A stretch of 64,000 bases of DNA. Source: Accumulibacter sp. (GTDB taxonomy: Bacteria > Pseudomonadota > Gammaproteobacteria > Burkholderiales > Rhodocyclaceae). Every line of letters starts with the position of its first letter. Position 1 is the first letter of the stretch. A program made the position numbers and the translations under genes. The notes beneath the pieces are model-generated. The model saw nothing but the letters and a program-made list of their open reading frames with translations. It was not told the origin of the DNA and searched no databases. The DNA lies in contig JACKLW010000006.1 in NCBI GenBank assembly GCA_024235715.1, positions 186,001 to 250,000 on the forward strand. The letters run 5' to 3'. Shown here piece after piece: positions 52,876 through 62,703 of the stretch.

Positions 52876-55071
52876 GTGGCCGCAACCAACACCTCTGTTG
52901 AGCTGCCGGTGGCTGACGGCCCTACAGACTTGCTCCCTGCCGAGGACGATCCGGCTTACCAGGTCTTCATCGACAGCCTGAGCTACCTCACGCCGGAAGA
53001 AATCGAGCTTGTTCGCGAGGCGTATCTGTTCGGCGAGGAGGCGCATCGCGGCCAGTTCCGTCAGTCTGGAGAGCCGTATATAACCCACCCCCTGGCGGTG
53101 GCCGGAGCGATTGCCGAGTGGCAGATCGACGTTGAAGGGGTGGTGGCGGCGCTGTTGCACGACGTGATGGAAGATACGCGCGTTGGCAAGGCCGAGATTG
53201 CCGAACGCTTCGGCAACCCGGTCGCCGATCTCGTCGATGGCCTGTCGAAGCTCGACAAGATCGAGTTTCAGTCGCAGGAAGAAGCGCAGGCCGAGAACTT
53301 CCGAAAGATGCTGATGGCCATGGCCCACGACCTGCGCGTGGTGCTCATCAAGCTTGCCGACCGCCATCACAACCTGCAGACGATGGCCGCGGTGGGCGCG
53401 GAAAAGCGTCGCCGCGTGGCCCGCGAAACACTCGAGATCTACGCGCCGATTGCCAGTCGGCTGGGCCTCAACACGCTCTTTGGTGAGCTGCAGGATCTCT
53501 CGTTCCAGCTCATTTACCCGATGCGCGCGCGTGTCCTCGGACGCGCGCTGAAGGCTGCGCGGGGTAACCGGCGCGCCTTGCTGTCGAAAACTCTCGAAGG
53601 CATCACGGACAAGCTCAAGGCCACCGATATCAAGGCTCAGGTTTTCGGTCGCGAGAAAAGCCTCTATTCGATTTATCGCAAGATGCTGGACAAGCGCCTG
53701 TCGTTCTCGCAGGTGCTCGATGTCTATGGTTTTCGCGTCGTGGTCGGTGATGTGCCCACTTGCTATCTCGCCCTGGGCGCGCTGCACGAACTCTTCAAGC
53801 CGGTGCCCGGGAAGTTCAAGGACTACATCGCCATCCCCAAGACCAATGGCTACCAGTCCCTGCATACGACGCTGATCGGCCCGTACGGAACGCCGTTCGA
53901 GTTGCAGATACGGACAGCGGCAATGGACAATGTGGCTCAGGAAGGGATCGCCTCGCACTGGTTGTACAAGGACAGCGAATCGTTCGGGGTCGACCTGCAA
54001 CAGAAGACGACAAAGTGGTTTCACTCCTTGCTGGAACTGCAGAGCGCCGGCGGTGATTCTTCCGAGTTCCTCGAACACCTCAAGGTCGATCTTTTTCCGC
54101 ACGAGATCTACGTCTTCACGCCGAAAGGCAAGATCATTCCGTTGCCGCGTGGTGCGACGGCGGTTGACCTCGCCTACGCCGTGCACACCGACATCGGCAA
54201 TCACAGCGTCATTGCCCGGGTCAACTTCAATCTGGTGCCGCTGGCGACCGAGCTGACCAATGGTGACCGCGTCGAGATCGTCACCGCGGCCGATGCGCAT
54301 CCGATTGCTGACTGGCTCAACCACGTCAAGACCGGCCGGGCGCGCAGCAAGATTCGCCATTACCTGAAGACTGCGCACCGGGACGAGCCGACAGCGCTCG
54401 GCGAGAAGATGCTTGGGCAGGAACTGCGGGCGCTCGGTGTGGCGGCCTCCGATGTGCCGGTCGCCAGGTGGAAGAGCGTGCTGCGCGATTCGGGAAACCG
54501 CCTGGTCAAGGAGGTGTATACCGACATCGGCCTCGGATTTCGTCTGGCCGGCGTGGTCGCTCGCCGACTGCTGAGCAAGGAGCACCCGCCGCACCTGTCG
54601 GACAAGTCGGATTCCTCCCTGGTCATACGTGGCACCGAGGGAATGGCCGTTCAGTTCGCACCCTGCTGCCAGCCGATCCCGGGCGATCCGGTCATCGGTT
54701 CGATCTGGAAGGGCAAGGGCCTGGTCATCCACACCCATGACTGCCCGGCGATCCGCAAGGCGCGTCGTGCCAGACCGGCGAAGTGGATCGATGTCGAGTG
54801 GGCACCGGAGCCCGGCCAACTGTTCAACGTGCGCCTGCTGATCATGGTACAGAACACGCTTGGCGCCCTGGGCAAGATCGCTACCGAGATATCGAGCTCG
54901 GGAACCAATATCGTGACCATCAATATGGACGACAAGCATCCCGGCTTGTACACGACGCTGCGTTTCACGGTCCAGGTGAGCGATCGTACCGCTTTGGCGC
55001 GCCTGATGCGCAGCCTGCGGCGCATCCCGGAAGTGGTGCGTATTGCGAGGGAGCAAGGGCTTCCTGCCTGA
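52876..55071 (+). CDS. spoT: Bifunctional (p)ppGpp synthetase/hydrolase
   Basis: This 731-residue stringent-response enzyme has an HD hydrolase with its metal motif LLHDVMEDTRVG and HRGQFRQSGEPYITHPLAVA. The synthetase domain has YGFRVVVGDVPTCYLALGALH, FKDYIAIPKTNGYQSLHTT and GTPFELQIRT. The TGS domain (VFTPKGKIIPLPRGATAVDLAYAVHTDIG), a zinc-finger/RIS region with CCQPIPGD, and a C-terminal ACT domain follow. The intact HD makes it Rel/SpoT-like and bifunctional. It starts with GTG at 52876, with no strong ribosome site. Confidence 0.97.
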   Translation: MAATNTSVELPVADGPTDLLPAEDDPAYQVFIDSLSYLTPEEIELVREAYLFGEEAHRGQFRQSGEPYITHPLAVAGAIAEWQIDVEGVVAALLHDVMEDTRVGKAEIAERFGNPVADLVDGLSKLDKIEFQSQEEAQAENFRKMLMAMAHDLRVVLIKLADRHHNLQTMAAVGAEKRRRVARETLEIYAPIASRLGLNTLFGELQDLSFQLIYPMRARVLGRALKAARGNRRALLSKTLEGITDKLKATDIKAQVFGREKSLYSIYRKMLDKRLSFSQVLDVYGFRVVVGDVPTCYLALGALHELFKPVPGKFKDYIAIPKTNGYQSLHTTLIGPYGTPFELQIRTAAMDNVAQEGIASHWLYKDSESFGVDLQQKTTKWFHSLLELQSAGGDSSEFLEHLKVDLFPHEIYVFTPKGKIIPLPRGATAVDLAYAVHTDIGNHSVIARVNFNLVPLATELTNGDRVEIVTAADAHPIADWLNHVKTGRARSKIRHYLKTAHRDEPTALGEKMLGQELRALGVAASDVPVARWKSVLRDSGNRLVKEVYTDIGLGFRLAGVVARRLLSKEHPPHLSDKSDSSLVIRGTEGMAVQFAPCCQPIPGDPVIGSIWKGKGLVIHTHDCPAIRKARRARPAKWIDVEWAPEPGQLFNVRLLIMVQNTLGALGKIATEISSSGTNIVTINMDDKHPGLYTTLRFTVQVSDRTALARLMRSLRRIPEVVRIAREQGLPA

Positions 55072-55215
55072 ATCGGAACAGCGCTTGGCCCATTCACCTG
55101 TCCTGGAGCTTTCACTGCCTGCGTACGGCGTCGCGCGCCGCGAAGCGGCGGCCGTGCGGCTTGCCGGCGAACAGCCCGAAGGGCTCGTCGGTCGCATGTC
55201 GCCGCGGTTTTCAGC

Positions 55216-56451
55216 GTGAAAGTCCTGCTCCTCGGCGCGGGTGTCGTCGGTGTCACCAGCGCGTGGTATCTGGCCAGGGCGGGACATCAGGTGACGGTGC
55301 TGGACCGCCAGGCCGCTGCCGGCCTGGAGACCAGCTTCGCCAACGGCGGGCAGATCTCCGTTTCGCACGCCGAGCCGTGGGCGAACCCGCATGCACCGCT
55401 GCGTGCTCTGGCCTGGATGGGTCGCGAGGACGCGCCCCTCCTGTTCCGTTTGCGCCGGGATGCCGCTTTGCTGGACTGGAGTGTGCGTTTCTTGCGCGAG
55501 TGCATGCCGCGGCGGACGCGGGCCAATATCCGGGACATCGTCACGCTTGCCCTCTACAGCCGCCGCCAGTTGCAGGCGCTGCGTGCGGAAACCTCGCTGG
55601 ACTACGATCATCTGGAACGTGGCATCCTGCATGTCTACACCGATCGACGCGAGTTTGCGGCGGCGACCGCGGCGGCCGTGGTGATGCGTGAATTCGGCTG
55701 TGAGCGACGAACGGTGACGGTCGATGAATGCCTGGCCATCGAGCCGGCGCTGGGCTCGGCGAAGCGGCTGTTGGTCGGCGGCGACTATACCGTCGACGAT
55801 GAGTCCGGTGACGCACATCGCTTCACGCAGCAACTCGCCGCCCGTTGTGCGGCCAGCGGTGTGGCTTTTGTCTATGGCGCCAGGGTGGACCGGCTGACCA
55901 CTGCCGCCGGCCGTGTAACCGGTGTGCTGGTTGCCGGCGAGCTACATCAAGCGGATGCGTATGTCGTCGCACTTGGCAGCTACACGCCCCTGTTGCTGCG
56001 TCCGCTCGGCCTGCGTCTGCCGGTCTATCCGGCGAAGGGCTATTCGGCGACCCTGGCGCTGGGCGCGGACAGCGTAGCGCCGAGCGTCAGCCTCACCGAT
56101 GACGGCCACAAGATCGTCTTTTCGCGCCTTGGCCAGCGTCTGCGGATCGCCGGCACCGCCGAGTTCAATGGTTACAATACCGAGCTCAATGCCGTGCGTT
56201 GCGATGCCTTGATGCGCCGGGCCGGCGAGCTCTTTCCCGACCTGCGCCCGGCCGGTGAGGCGCAATTCTGGTGTGGCCTGCGTCCGGCTACGCCATCCAA
56301 CGTGCCGCTGATCGGGCGCTCGACGATCAGCAATCTGTATGTCAACACCGGCCACGGCACGCTCGGCTGGACGATGGCCTGCGGCTCGGGCGCTGCTCTG
56401 GCCGACATCGTCAGCGGTCGCTTGCCCGAACCGCATTTCCGGTTTCTCTGA
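55216..56451 (+). CDS. dadA: D-amino acid dehydrogenase small subunit-like FAD protein
   Basis: This 411-residue FAD oxidoreductase deaminates D-amino acids (D-alanine type) and feeds electrons to quinone. It has the FAD motif LLLGAGVVGVTSAWYLARAG and TSFANGGQISVSHAEPWANP. PAKGYSATL and the C-terminal GLRPATPSNVPLIGRS and NTGHGTLGWTMACGSG are also typical of DadA. It starts with GTG at 55216. The alanine racemase usually paired with dadA is absent here. The 144-base gap after spoT shows nothing notable. Confidence 0.93.
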   Translation: MKVLLLGAGVVGVTSAWYLARAGHQVTVLDRQAAAGLETSFANGGQISVSHAEPWANPHAPLRALAWMGREDAPLLFRLRRDAALLDWSVRFLRECMPRRTRANIRDIVTLALYSRRQLQALRAETSLDYDHLERGILHVYTDRREFAAATAAAVVMREFGCERRTVTVDECLAIEPALGSAKRLLVGGDYTVDDESGDAHRFTQQLAARCAASGVAFVYGARVDRLTTAAGRVTGVLVAGELHQADAYVVALGSYTPLLLRPLGLRLPVYPAKGYSATLALGADSVAPSVSLTDDGHKIVFSRLGQRLRIAGTAEFNGYNTELNAVRCDALMRRAGELFPDLRPAGEAQFWCGLRPATPSNVPLIGRSTISNLYVNTGHGTLGWTMACGSGAALADIVSGRLPEPHFRFL

Positions 56452-56593
56452 GTTCGCCACAGCCAGCACAGGAGAGCGCAAGTGAAGGATTGTCGACGTC
56501 ATCAGTGGCCAGGCATGCCGCCCGGCGCGGCAAGGCGCCTGCTTCGCCCGCCGCGATCACTGCATGCTGCCGCCGGAAAAGCGGGAGGTTGCG

Positions 56594-57439
56594 ATGCTGG
56601 TTGATACCCACTGCCACCTTGCTGCCGCCGAGTTCGCCGGTGATCGTGACGCAGTGGCGGCGGCGGCGCACGCTGCCGGTGTGTCGACAATCGTTGTGCC
56701 GGCGGTCGATGTCGCCAGCTTCGCCGAGGTGCGCGCCTGCTGCGCGTGCTACCCGGGCTGTGCGCCTGCGTATGGAATTCATCCGCTGTACGTCCGGAAT
56801 GCCAGGTCTGCGGATCTGGCGGCCTTGAAGGAATGGCTGCTGCGGCCTTTGCCCGGCTCGCCGCAGCCGGTTGCCGTGGGTGAGATTGGCCTTGATCTGT
56901 TTGTCACCGATTCCGCGTTCGACAGGCAGGAGCAGTTCTTCATTGAGCAGCTCAAGATCGCCCGCGAGATCGACCTTCCCGTGCTCCTGCACGTTCGCCG
57001 GGCGATCGATCCGGTACTCAAGCATCTGCGCCGGATCAGGGTCAGGGGGGGCATCGCGCATGCCTTCAACGGCAGTCGCCAGCAGGCGGACGAGTTCATC
57101 AAGCTGGGCTTCAAGCTCGGTTTCGGTGGCGCCATGACCCATGCCGGCTCGACGCGCATCCGCCGTCTGGCGGCTTCCTTGCCGCTCGCCTCGATCGTGC
57201 TCGAGACCGACGCTCCGGACATGCCTCCGGCGTGGCTGGCGGGCGGCCGCAACACGCCTCTGGCGCTGCCGAGGATCAATGAACTGCTGGCCGGCCTGCG
57301 TGCCATCGACGCCGCTGAGCTGGCTCGCGCGACGACTTCCAACGCGCATGCCGCGCTGCCTCGGTTGCGTTTGCAAGAGCGATCGGGTACGTTACCGCCT
57401 GACGACGGCTTCGGGCTTCCGATTTTTCATAAAGAGTGA
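56594..57439 (+). CDS. TatD family metal-dependent hydrolase
   Basis: This 281-residue TIM-barrel hydrolase of the TatD DNase family has the metal ligands DTHCHL, GEIGLDLF, LLHVRRA and AHAFNGS. ETDAPDMPP carries the final aspartate. Family members act as 3'-5' exonucleases in DNA repair or RNA decay. The start is ATG 56594, where the motif begins and GGGAGG lies upstream. The frame extends to 56564 without homology. It is close to YjjV-type members. Confidence 0.92.
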   Translation: MLVDTHCHLAAAEFAGDRDAVAAAAHAAGVSTIVVPAVDVASFAEVRACCACYPGCAPAYGIHPLYVRNARSADLAALKEWLLRPLPGSPQPVAVGEIGLDLFVTDSAFDRQEQFFIEQLKIAREIDLPVLLHVRRAIDPVLKHLRRIRVRGGIAHAFNGSRQQADEFIKLGFKLGFGGAMTHAGSTRIRRLAASLPLASIVLETDAPDMPPAWLAGGRNTPLALPRINELLAGLRAIDAAELARATTSNAHAALPRLRLQERSGTLPPDDGFGLPIFHKE

Positions 57440-57572
57440 GCAGCGGGCCAGGAAATGAGCAGAACAGGAGACTGGCGCTTCTTCGGGTGGCGCAATTTTT
57501 TGCGTGGATCTCGTCGCGCCTTCCGATCTCCGATGACCTCTTGCGGAAAACCACCATTGGCACTCTCACATA

Positions 57573-58340
57573 ATGAAAACTCACCTGGATCGACCGGCGG
57601 CTACCTGCGTGGCTGTCAAGGAAAGCCTCCCTGATGTACCTCACTACCTGCAGGCGCACTACTGGTGGGCTTATGTTCACCCGCGCGCGGTGCATGTTTT
57701 TGAGAGGCAGTGGCTGGTAAATCTGATTCTCTGGGGCAACTACAAGCGCTTGTGCAATGCGGTACTGCATGACTACGGTCACGACCTGCGTGGCCGTACG
57801 CTGCAGGTCGCCTGTGCCTATGGCGACCTGACACCAAGACTGGTTGATTGCGTGGCGCCCGGCGGTACGCTGGAGGTGGTCGATATCCTGCCGATCCAGC
57901 TCGAAAATCTGGCCAAGAAGTTGCCGAAGGATGCGCCGATCCAGCTGCACTGCATGGACTCTGCGGCGCTTGGCTTTGCCGACGCCAGTTTCGACCGTGC
58001 ATTGCTGTTTTTCCTGTTGCATGAGCAGCCACAAGCCGTGCGCGAAAAGACGCTGGCCGAGGCGCTGCGCGTGCTCCGTCCGGGCGGGACGCTGACCATC
58101 GTCGACTATGCGCCGCTGAGCAAGTTGAACCCCTTGCGCTATTTCTGGAAACCGGTTCTGGACCGGCTGGAGCCGTTTGCACGCGACCTCTTCAGTGAGG
58201 AGGTCGCGGCCTGGCTGCCGACAGACGGTCGCTTCTGCACGGTCAGCAATCAGCGCTTCTTCGGTGGTATGTATCAAATGTTGACCCTCGAGATCGTCGA
58301 ATCCGGAGAGCGATTGGCAGACTCACGAGTGGATGATTAG
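57573..58340 (+). CDS. rquA: Rhodoquinone biosynthesis methyltransferase-like protein RquA
   Basis: RquA replaces a methoxy group of ubiquinone by an amino group, giving rhodoquinone. The 255 residues carry the family's distinctive segments: HYWWAYVHPRAVHVFERQWL (30-49), NLILWGNYKRL, and TLQVACAYGDLTPRLVDCVA (77-96). VVDILPIQLENLAKKL, FDRALLFFLLHEQPQAVREK and VLRPGGTLTIVDY follow. VACAYGD replaces the usual SAM motif I of UbiE-like enzymes, a known RquA trait. The gene directly precedes frdABCD in the same direction (86-base gap). No clear ribosome site precedes ATG 57573. Confidence 0.9.
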   Translation: MKTHLDRPAATCVAVKESLPDVPHYLQAHYWWAYVHPRAVHVFERQWLVNLILWGNYKRLCNAVLHDYGHDLRGRTLQVACAYGDLTPRLVDCVAPGGTLEVVDILPIQLENLAKKLPKDAPIQLHCMDSAALGFADASFDRALLFFLLHEQPQAVREKTLAEALRVLRPGGTLTIVDYAPLSKLNPLRYFWKPVLDRLEPFARDLFSEEVAAWLPTDGRFCTVSNQRFFGGMYQMLTLEIVESGERLADSRVDD

Positions 58341-58426
58341 CCGGCCCTGCGTCAGGAACCGATTCCTGCGGGGCTTCCCTGATGTTGTTCGCTGCCGGCG
58401 ATGCCCGGCGCGAGAAAGGAAGAAGC

Positions 58427-60214
58427 ATGGAGAGTTACAAGGCAGATGTGGTGATTGTGGGCGGCGGCGGAGCGGGCCTCAGGGCAGCCATCGCCGTGGC
58501 GGAGTCCGATCCGGCCCTCAGGATCGCACTGGTTTCCAAGGTCTATCCGATGCGCAGCCATACCGTCGCCGCCGAAGGCGGATCGGCGGGGGTGAAGCTG
58601 CCGACCGATAGTCTCGAGTACCATTTCAACGACACCGTCGGTGGTGGCGACTGGTTGTGCGAGCAGGATGTGGTCGAGTACTTCGTCGCCCATTGCAACG
58701 AAGAACTGACCCAGCTCGAGCACTGGGGATGCCCCTGGAGTCGTACCCCCGATGGGCATGTCAACGTCCGCGCTTTTGGCGGTATGAAGATCGAACGCAC
58801 CTGGTTCGCCGCGGACAAGACCGGTTTTCACATGCTGCACACGCTTTTCCAGACGTCGATCAAGTATCCGTCGATCAAGCGCTTCGACGAGCATTTCTGC
58901 GTCGACCTTGTCGTCGAGCATGGCCGCGTTCAGGGCGTCGTCGCCATCGAGATCGGTTCCGGAGAGTTCACGCTGGTCGAGGGCAGGTCGGTGGTCATCG
59001 CTACCGGTGGCGCTGGCCGCGTTTTTCGCGAGAACACCAATGGTGGCGTGGTCACCGGCGACGGCATGGCGGTGGCGTACCGGCACGGTGTGCCCCTGCG
59101 GGACATGGAGTTCGTCCAGTACCACCCGACCTGCATGCCTGGTACCGGGCTGCTATTCACCGAAGCATGTCGCGGCGAAGGCGGTTTCCTGGTGAACAAG
59201 GACGGCTATCGCTACCTGCAGGATTACGGTCTCGGCCCGGCCGAGCCGTCGCCACGCAACAAGGCGATGGAACTCGGGCCGCGTGACCGCCTCAGCCAGG
59301 CGTTCTGGTACGAGCAGCAGAAGGGTCGTACCATCGAAGGCCAGCATGGTTCGGTCGTGCATCTCGACCTGCGCCATCTCGGCGAGGCCAAGCTGCGCGA
59401 GCGTCTGCCGCAGATCTACGAGCTGGCCGAGCAGTTCCTCGGTGTCGACCCGGCGCGTGCACCGATCCCGGTCCGACCAGCGGTCCACTACACCATGGGC
59501 GGCATTCTGGTTGACGGTCGCTGTGCCTCGCCGCTGCCCGGTCTCTACGCCGCCGGGGAATGTTCCAGCGTCGGCATCCATGGTGCCAATCGCCTGGGCT
59601 CGAACTCCCTGTCGGAGCTGTGCGTCTTTGGCAAGGTGGCCGGCGAAGAAGCCGCCCGTTTTGCCAAGGCGTCCGCGCCGGGAAATTCGGCCAGTCTGCT
59701 CAAGCAGGCGCAGGCGGTCGAACAGCGGGTCAGCGGGCTGAAAACGAAAACCGGCGGCAACGAGCGCATTGCTACGTTGCGCAAGGAAATGGCGCAGACC
59801 ATGGAGGATGGCTGCGGTATCTATCGCCTGGCCGATACCATGCAAAAGACATGCGACAAGCTCGATGAACTCAAGGAGCGCTTCAAGAACGTCAACGTCG
59901 AGGACAAGTCGAGTGTCTGGAATACCGAGTGGCTGCTGGCCATCGAACTCGAGTATCAGCTCGACGTCGCCCAGAGCATGGCCTATTCGGCGTTGAATCG
60001 CCGTGAGTCGCGTGGTGCTCACCAGCGCCTCGACGGCTTCGAGAAGCGTGACGATGAAAACTTCCTGAAGCACTCGCAGGCGCACTATGTTGCTGGCGGT
60101 GCGCCGCGCATCGACTACGGCGACGTGAAGATCACCAAGTCGCAGCCGGGAACGCGCGCCTACGGTGCGGCGGGTGAAAAGGCAGAGCAGGAAAGGAAGG
60201 CAGCCAATGTCTGA
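58427..60214 (+). CDS. frdA: Fumarate reductase flavoprotein subunit
   Basis: This 595-residue catalytic subunit has covalent FAD. It matches E. coli FrdA closely: [26 protein letters not shown] with the flavin-linked H45, and FHDTV-like [75 protein letters not shown], the active-site VHYTMGGI and [11 protein letters not shown] also match. The resemblance is to the menaquinol-type Frd clade rather than aerobic SdhA. AAGGAAG lies before ATG 58427. It overlaps frdB by eight bases. Confidence 0.95.
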   Translation: MESYKADVVIVGGGGAGLRAAIAVAESDPALRIALVSKVYPMRSHTVAAEGGSAGVKLPTDSLEYHFNDTVGGGDWLCEQDVVEYFVAHCNEELTQLEHWGCPWSRTPDGHVNVRAFGGMKIERTWFAADKTGFHMLHTLFQTSIKYPSIKRFDEHFCVDLVVEHGRVQGVVAIEIGSGEFTLVEGRSVVIATGGAGRVFRENTNGGVVTGDGMAVAYRHGVPLRDMEFVQYHPTCMPGTGLLFTEACRGEGGFLVNKDGYRYLQDYGLGPAEPSPRNKAMELGPRDRLSQAFWYEQQKGRTIEGQHGSVVHLDLRHLGEAKLRERLPQIYELAEQFLGVDPARAPIPVRPAVHYTMGGILVDGRCASPLPGLYAAGECSSVGIHGANRLGSNSLSELCVFGKVAGEEAARFAKASAPGNSASLLKQAQAVEQRVSGLKTKTGGNERIATLRKEMAQTMEDGCGIYRLADTMQKTCDKLDELKERFKNVNVEDKSSVWNTEWLLAIELEYQLDVAQSMAYSALNRRESRGAHQRLDGFEKRDDENFLKHSQAHYVAGGAPRIDYGDVKITKSQPGTRAYGAAGEKAEQERKAANV

Positions 60215-60962
60215 GAATCAGAGAATCATTGAAATCGAGGTGTTGCGCTATCACCCGGAAAAGGATAAGGCGCCGTACCAGCAGGTTTTCCAGGTGCCCT
60301 TTACCGACGACATGTCGGTATTGCAGGGCGTGCAATACATCAAGGACTATCTCGACGGCTCGCTGAGCTTTCGCTGGTCCTGCCGGATGGCCATCTGCGG
60401 CAGCTGCGGGATGATGATCAACGGCGAACCCAGCCTGTCCTGCGAGACCTTCCTGCGCGACTATTACCCGGCGCGGGTACGCGTCGAGGCACTGGCGCAT
60501 TTTCCGATCGAGCGCGACCTGGTGATCAACATGGAAGGCTTCATCGAGAAACTCGAAAGCATCCAGCCGTACATCATCCCCAAGGAGCCGCGTACGCTGG
60601 CGCAGGGCGAGTACCTGCAGACGCCCGCACAACTGGGTGCCTACGAGCAGTTCAGTTCGTGCATCAACTGCATGTTGTGCTATGCCGCGTGTCCGCAGTT
60701 CGGGCTCAACTCGGAGTTCGTCGGTCCGGCAGCGATGGCGCTGCTGCACCGCTACAATGTCGATTCGCGCGATGGCGGCAAGGCCGAGCGAATGGAATTG
60801 GTCAATTCCGAAGAGGGGGTGTTCAACTGCACCGCCGTCGGCTATTGCTCCGAGGTCTGTCCGAAGCACGTCGACCCGGCCAACGCCGTCAACCAGAACA
60901 AGACCAATAGCGCGGCCGACTATTTCATGCGTTTCCTTACTCCGAAGGGAGGTGCCAAGTGA
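60207..60962 (+). CDS. frdB: Fumarate reductase iron-sulfur subunit
   Basis: This 251-residue subunit carries electrons from quinol to FAD. The 2Fe-2S ligands are C59, C64, C67 and C79 ([11 protein letters not shown]). The 4Fe-4S ligands are C152, C155, C158 (CINCMLC), with C218 in VCPK. The 3Fe-4S ligands include C162, C208 and C214. All clusters look complete. The start ATG 60207 lies inside the frdA end, with AAGGAAGG just before it. Its stop overlaps the frdC start. Confidence 0.95.
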   Translation: MSENQRIIEIEVLRYHPEKDKAPYQQVFQVPFTDDMSVLQGVQYIKDYLDGSLSFRWSCRMAICGSCGMMINGEPSLSCETFLRDYYPARVRVEALAHFPIERDLVINMEGFIEKLESIQPYIIPKEPRTLAQGEYLQTPAQLGAYEQFSSCINCMLCYAACPQFGLNSEFVGPAAMALLHRYNVDSRDGGKAERMELVNSEEGVFNCTAVGYCSEVCPKHVDPANAVNQNKTNSAADYFMRFLTPKGGAK

Positions 60963-61357
60963 GCAAGCGTCGTCCCTATGTTCGTCCGATGGCGGGTTGG
61001 TGGCGCAAGAACCCGTTTTTCGTCGAGTACATGATCCACGAGGGCACCGCCCTCTTCGTTGCCGCCTATGCGCTGATCCTGCTGACCGGACTGGTTTACC
61101 TGGCGCACGGCGAGGCGGCCTGGAACGTCTGGCTCGAAGGGCTCAAGAACCCGTGGTATATCGCTTTCCACTGGCTGGCCCTGGCGGCGATGTGCTACCA
61201 CACCTACACCTGGTTCAAGATCATGCCGCGGACCATGCCGCCGGTAATCGTCGGTGGCAAGCGCCTGCCGGACTTCGCAATCACCGGTAGCGGTCTGGCC
61301 GTCGCCGTGACGGCCAGTCTTGCCATGTTTGGTCTGGTATGGGGGATGGCACGATGA
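60959..61357 (+). CDS. frdC: Fumarate reductase membrane anchor subunit C
   Basis: This 132-residue protein has three transmembrane helices, E. coli FrdC type: [63 protein letters not shown]. With FrdD it forms the quinol site and anchors FrdAB. No heme-ligand pattern like that of cytochrome b anchors is apparent. GTG 60959 overlaps the frdB stop (GTGA), and its stop overlaps frdD. Confidence 0.94.
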   Translation: MSKRRPYVRPMAGWWRKNPFFVEYMIHEGTALFVAAYALILLTGLVYLAHGEAAWNVWLEGLKNPWYIAFHWLALAAMCYHTYTWFKIMPRTMPPVIVGGKRLPDFAITGSGLAVAVTASLAMFGLVWGMAR

Positions 61358-61722
61358 AACGGCCGCTGAAACGTTCCAACGCACCTATCTTCTGGGCACT
61401 GTTCGGTGCCGGCGGCATGCTGTCGGCGCTGCTCGGCCCGATCCTGGTGTTCATCACCGGCCTGGCCGTTCCGCTCGGGATGTTGCTGCCGGCCGACACC
61501 ATGAGCTACGCGAACATGCAGGCCTTTGCCCAGAACATCATCGGCAAGGGCTTCATCTTCGCAATAATCGCGCTGTTCCTCTGGCATGCCGCGCATCGCA
61601 TCTTCCACAGTCTGCACGACATCGGTATTCACGCCGGTATCGTGGCCAAGCTGATCTGCTACGGCGGTGCGATGGTCGCGACGCTGATTACCGCCTACGA
61701 GCTGCTGGCGATCGGCTTCTAG
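61354..61722 (+). CDS. frdD: Fumarate reductase membrane anchor subunit D
   Basis: This 122-residue protein has three helices: NAPIFWALFGAGGMLSALLGPILVFITGL, GFIFAIIALFLWHAAHRIFHSLHDIGI, and KLICYGGAMVATLITAYELLAIGF. The motif AAHRIFHSLHDIG is that of FrdD. Together the four subunits form a heme-free type D quinol:fumarate reductase. ATG 61354 overlaps the frdC stop (ATGA). A strong hairpin follows the stop. Confidence 0.94.
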   Translation: MKRPLKRSNAPIFWALFGAGGMLSALLGPILVFITGLAVPLGMLLPADTMSYANMQAFAQNIIGKGFIFAIIALFLWHAAHRIFHSLHDIGIHAGIVAKLICYGGAMVATLITAYELLAIGF

Positions 61723-61729
61723 CCTGCCC

Positions 61730-61762
61730 GGATCGGGCGCCGCCAGGCGCGTCGCCCGATCC
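61730..61762. terminator. Strong hairpin after frdD, between convergent genes
   Basis: GGATCGGGCG (61730-61739) pairs perfectly with CGCCCGATCC (61753-61762) over a 13-base loop. It has no T-run, so as an intrinsic terminator it is imperfect. It may serve both frdD and the convergent PilZ gene, or protect the frd mRNA 3' end. Confidence 0.6.
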
Positions 61763-61815
61763 GATCCGTGTGCCGCCGCTGGTCGGCGTCCTGCCGGCCA
61801 GGAATCCTGTCCCTG

Positions 61816-62619
61816 CTATGCCATGCCGCTCAGGCGGGCCTTGCGTTCGCGTTCGATGCGCGTGATGTAGCGCTGCACCATGCTCATCCGGGCGCCGGGG
61901 AGAGCCACGAATTCACAGCCGACCCGGACGTAGCGGGCACCGCCTCGGGTGGTGACGTCAAACTTGTTGCGCACGCAGAGGTTGGCGACCAGCAGGCCCT
62001 CGTCGGGTAGCGTCATCTTGCAGTCGTTGAGGACCGTGCCTCCCGGCAGCAGTGCGGCCAGACTCGGGGTGGCCATCAGGCCGACGCCGCCGCCACTGAT
62101 ATCCAGCAGGGAGGCTTCGGCGATCAGCGTGCTGCCGTCCACGCGCTTGATTGTGGCGATGAATTTGACGGGTTTGGCGATCGGCGTCGACAGGCGAAAA
62201 TACTCGCGACGCTGCAGCCGCAGAACCTTGTCCGGCAGCACTGCGCGGAAGGCCGGCCGCCCCTCGCTACGGGTCTCGGAAAGACCGCGCAGGGTGAACT
62301 GCACCTTCACCTTGTCCACCATCGCGCTCAGGAAGACCTGTTCGGCCTGCAGCGCCTGGCGGTTGATCTCGTCGTCGCGACCCCAATCGAGAACCAGTTC
62401 ACCGCTGTCCGTGGCGACCTCGAGCAGCGAGGTCATGAGAAAATTCCGGCCCGGGTCGAGGTAGGCGCTGACCAGCGCCCGTCGCTGAACAAGCGAGCGA
62501 AGGACGGCCACGATCTCGGCCTTCGAGTGCAGCAGATACTCGCTGTAGTCCTCGGCTCGCTCGATTTCCAAGCGTGGGTTTTCTGCCTCTGTTCCTGGCT
62601 GAACGTCCGTTTCTTCCAT
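61816..62619 (-). CDS. YcgR-like PilZ-domain protein
   Basis: This 267-residue cytoplasmic cyclic-di-GMP effector has an N-terminal YcgR domain (about 15-125: HSKAEIVAVLRSLVQRRALVSAYLDPG). A C-terminal PilZ domain carries both ligand motifs, RREYFR (about 137-142) and DISGGGVGL. In flagellated bacteria YcgR acts as a motility brake. Here no flagellar operon is in view, although an FlhB-like fragment gene is next. The start is ATG 62619. The frame is open further upstream without homology. Confidence 0.9.
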   Translation of the reverse strand: MEETDVQPGTEAENPRLEIERAEDYSEYLLHSKAEIVAVLRSLVQRRALVSAYLDPGRNFLMTSLLEVATDSGELVLDWGRDDEINRQALQAEQVFLSAMVDKVKVQFTLRGLSETRSEGRPAFRAVLPDKVLRLQRREYFRLSTPIAKPVKFIATIKRVDGSTLIAEASLLDISGGGVGLMATPSLAALLPGGTVLNDCKMTLPDEGLLVANLCVRNKFDVTTRGGARYVRVGCEFVALPGARMSMVQRYITRIERERKARLSGMA

Positions 62620-62703
62620 CTGCTTGTCCTGTATTGCCCGGAGGGCGCAGTGTAATGCAAAACCCCCCCGGCCCGGCAAGGGACAGTGCCGAGAATCGGT
62701 GCC

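Noticed and set aside
52873-55833. Open minus-strand frame of 986 codons opposite spoT
   Set aside because: Same reason: antisense shadow of spoT and dadA, rich in Arg, Gln and His, with no recognisable domains.
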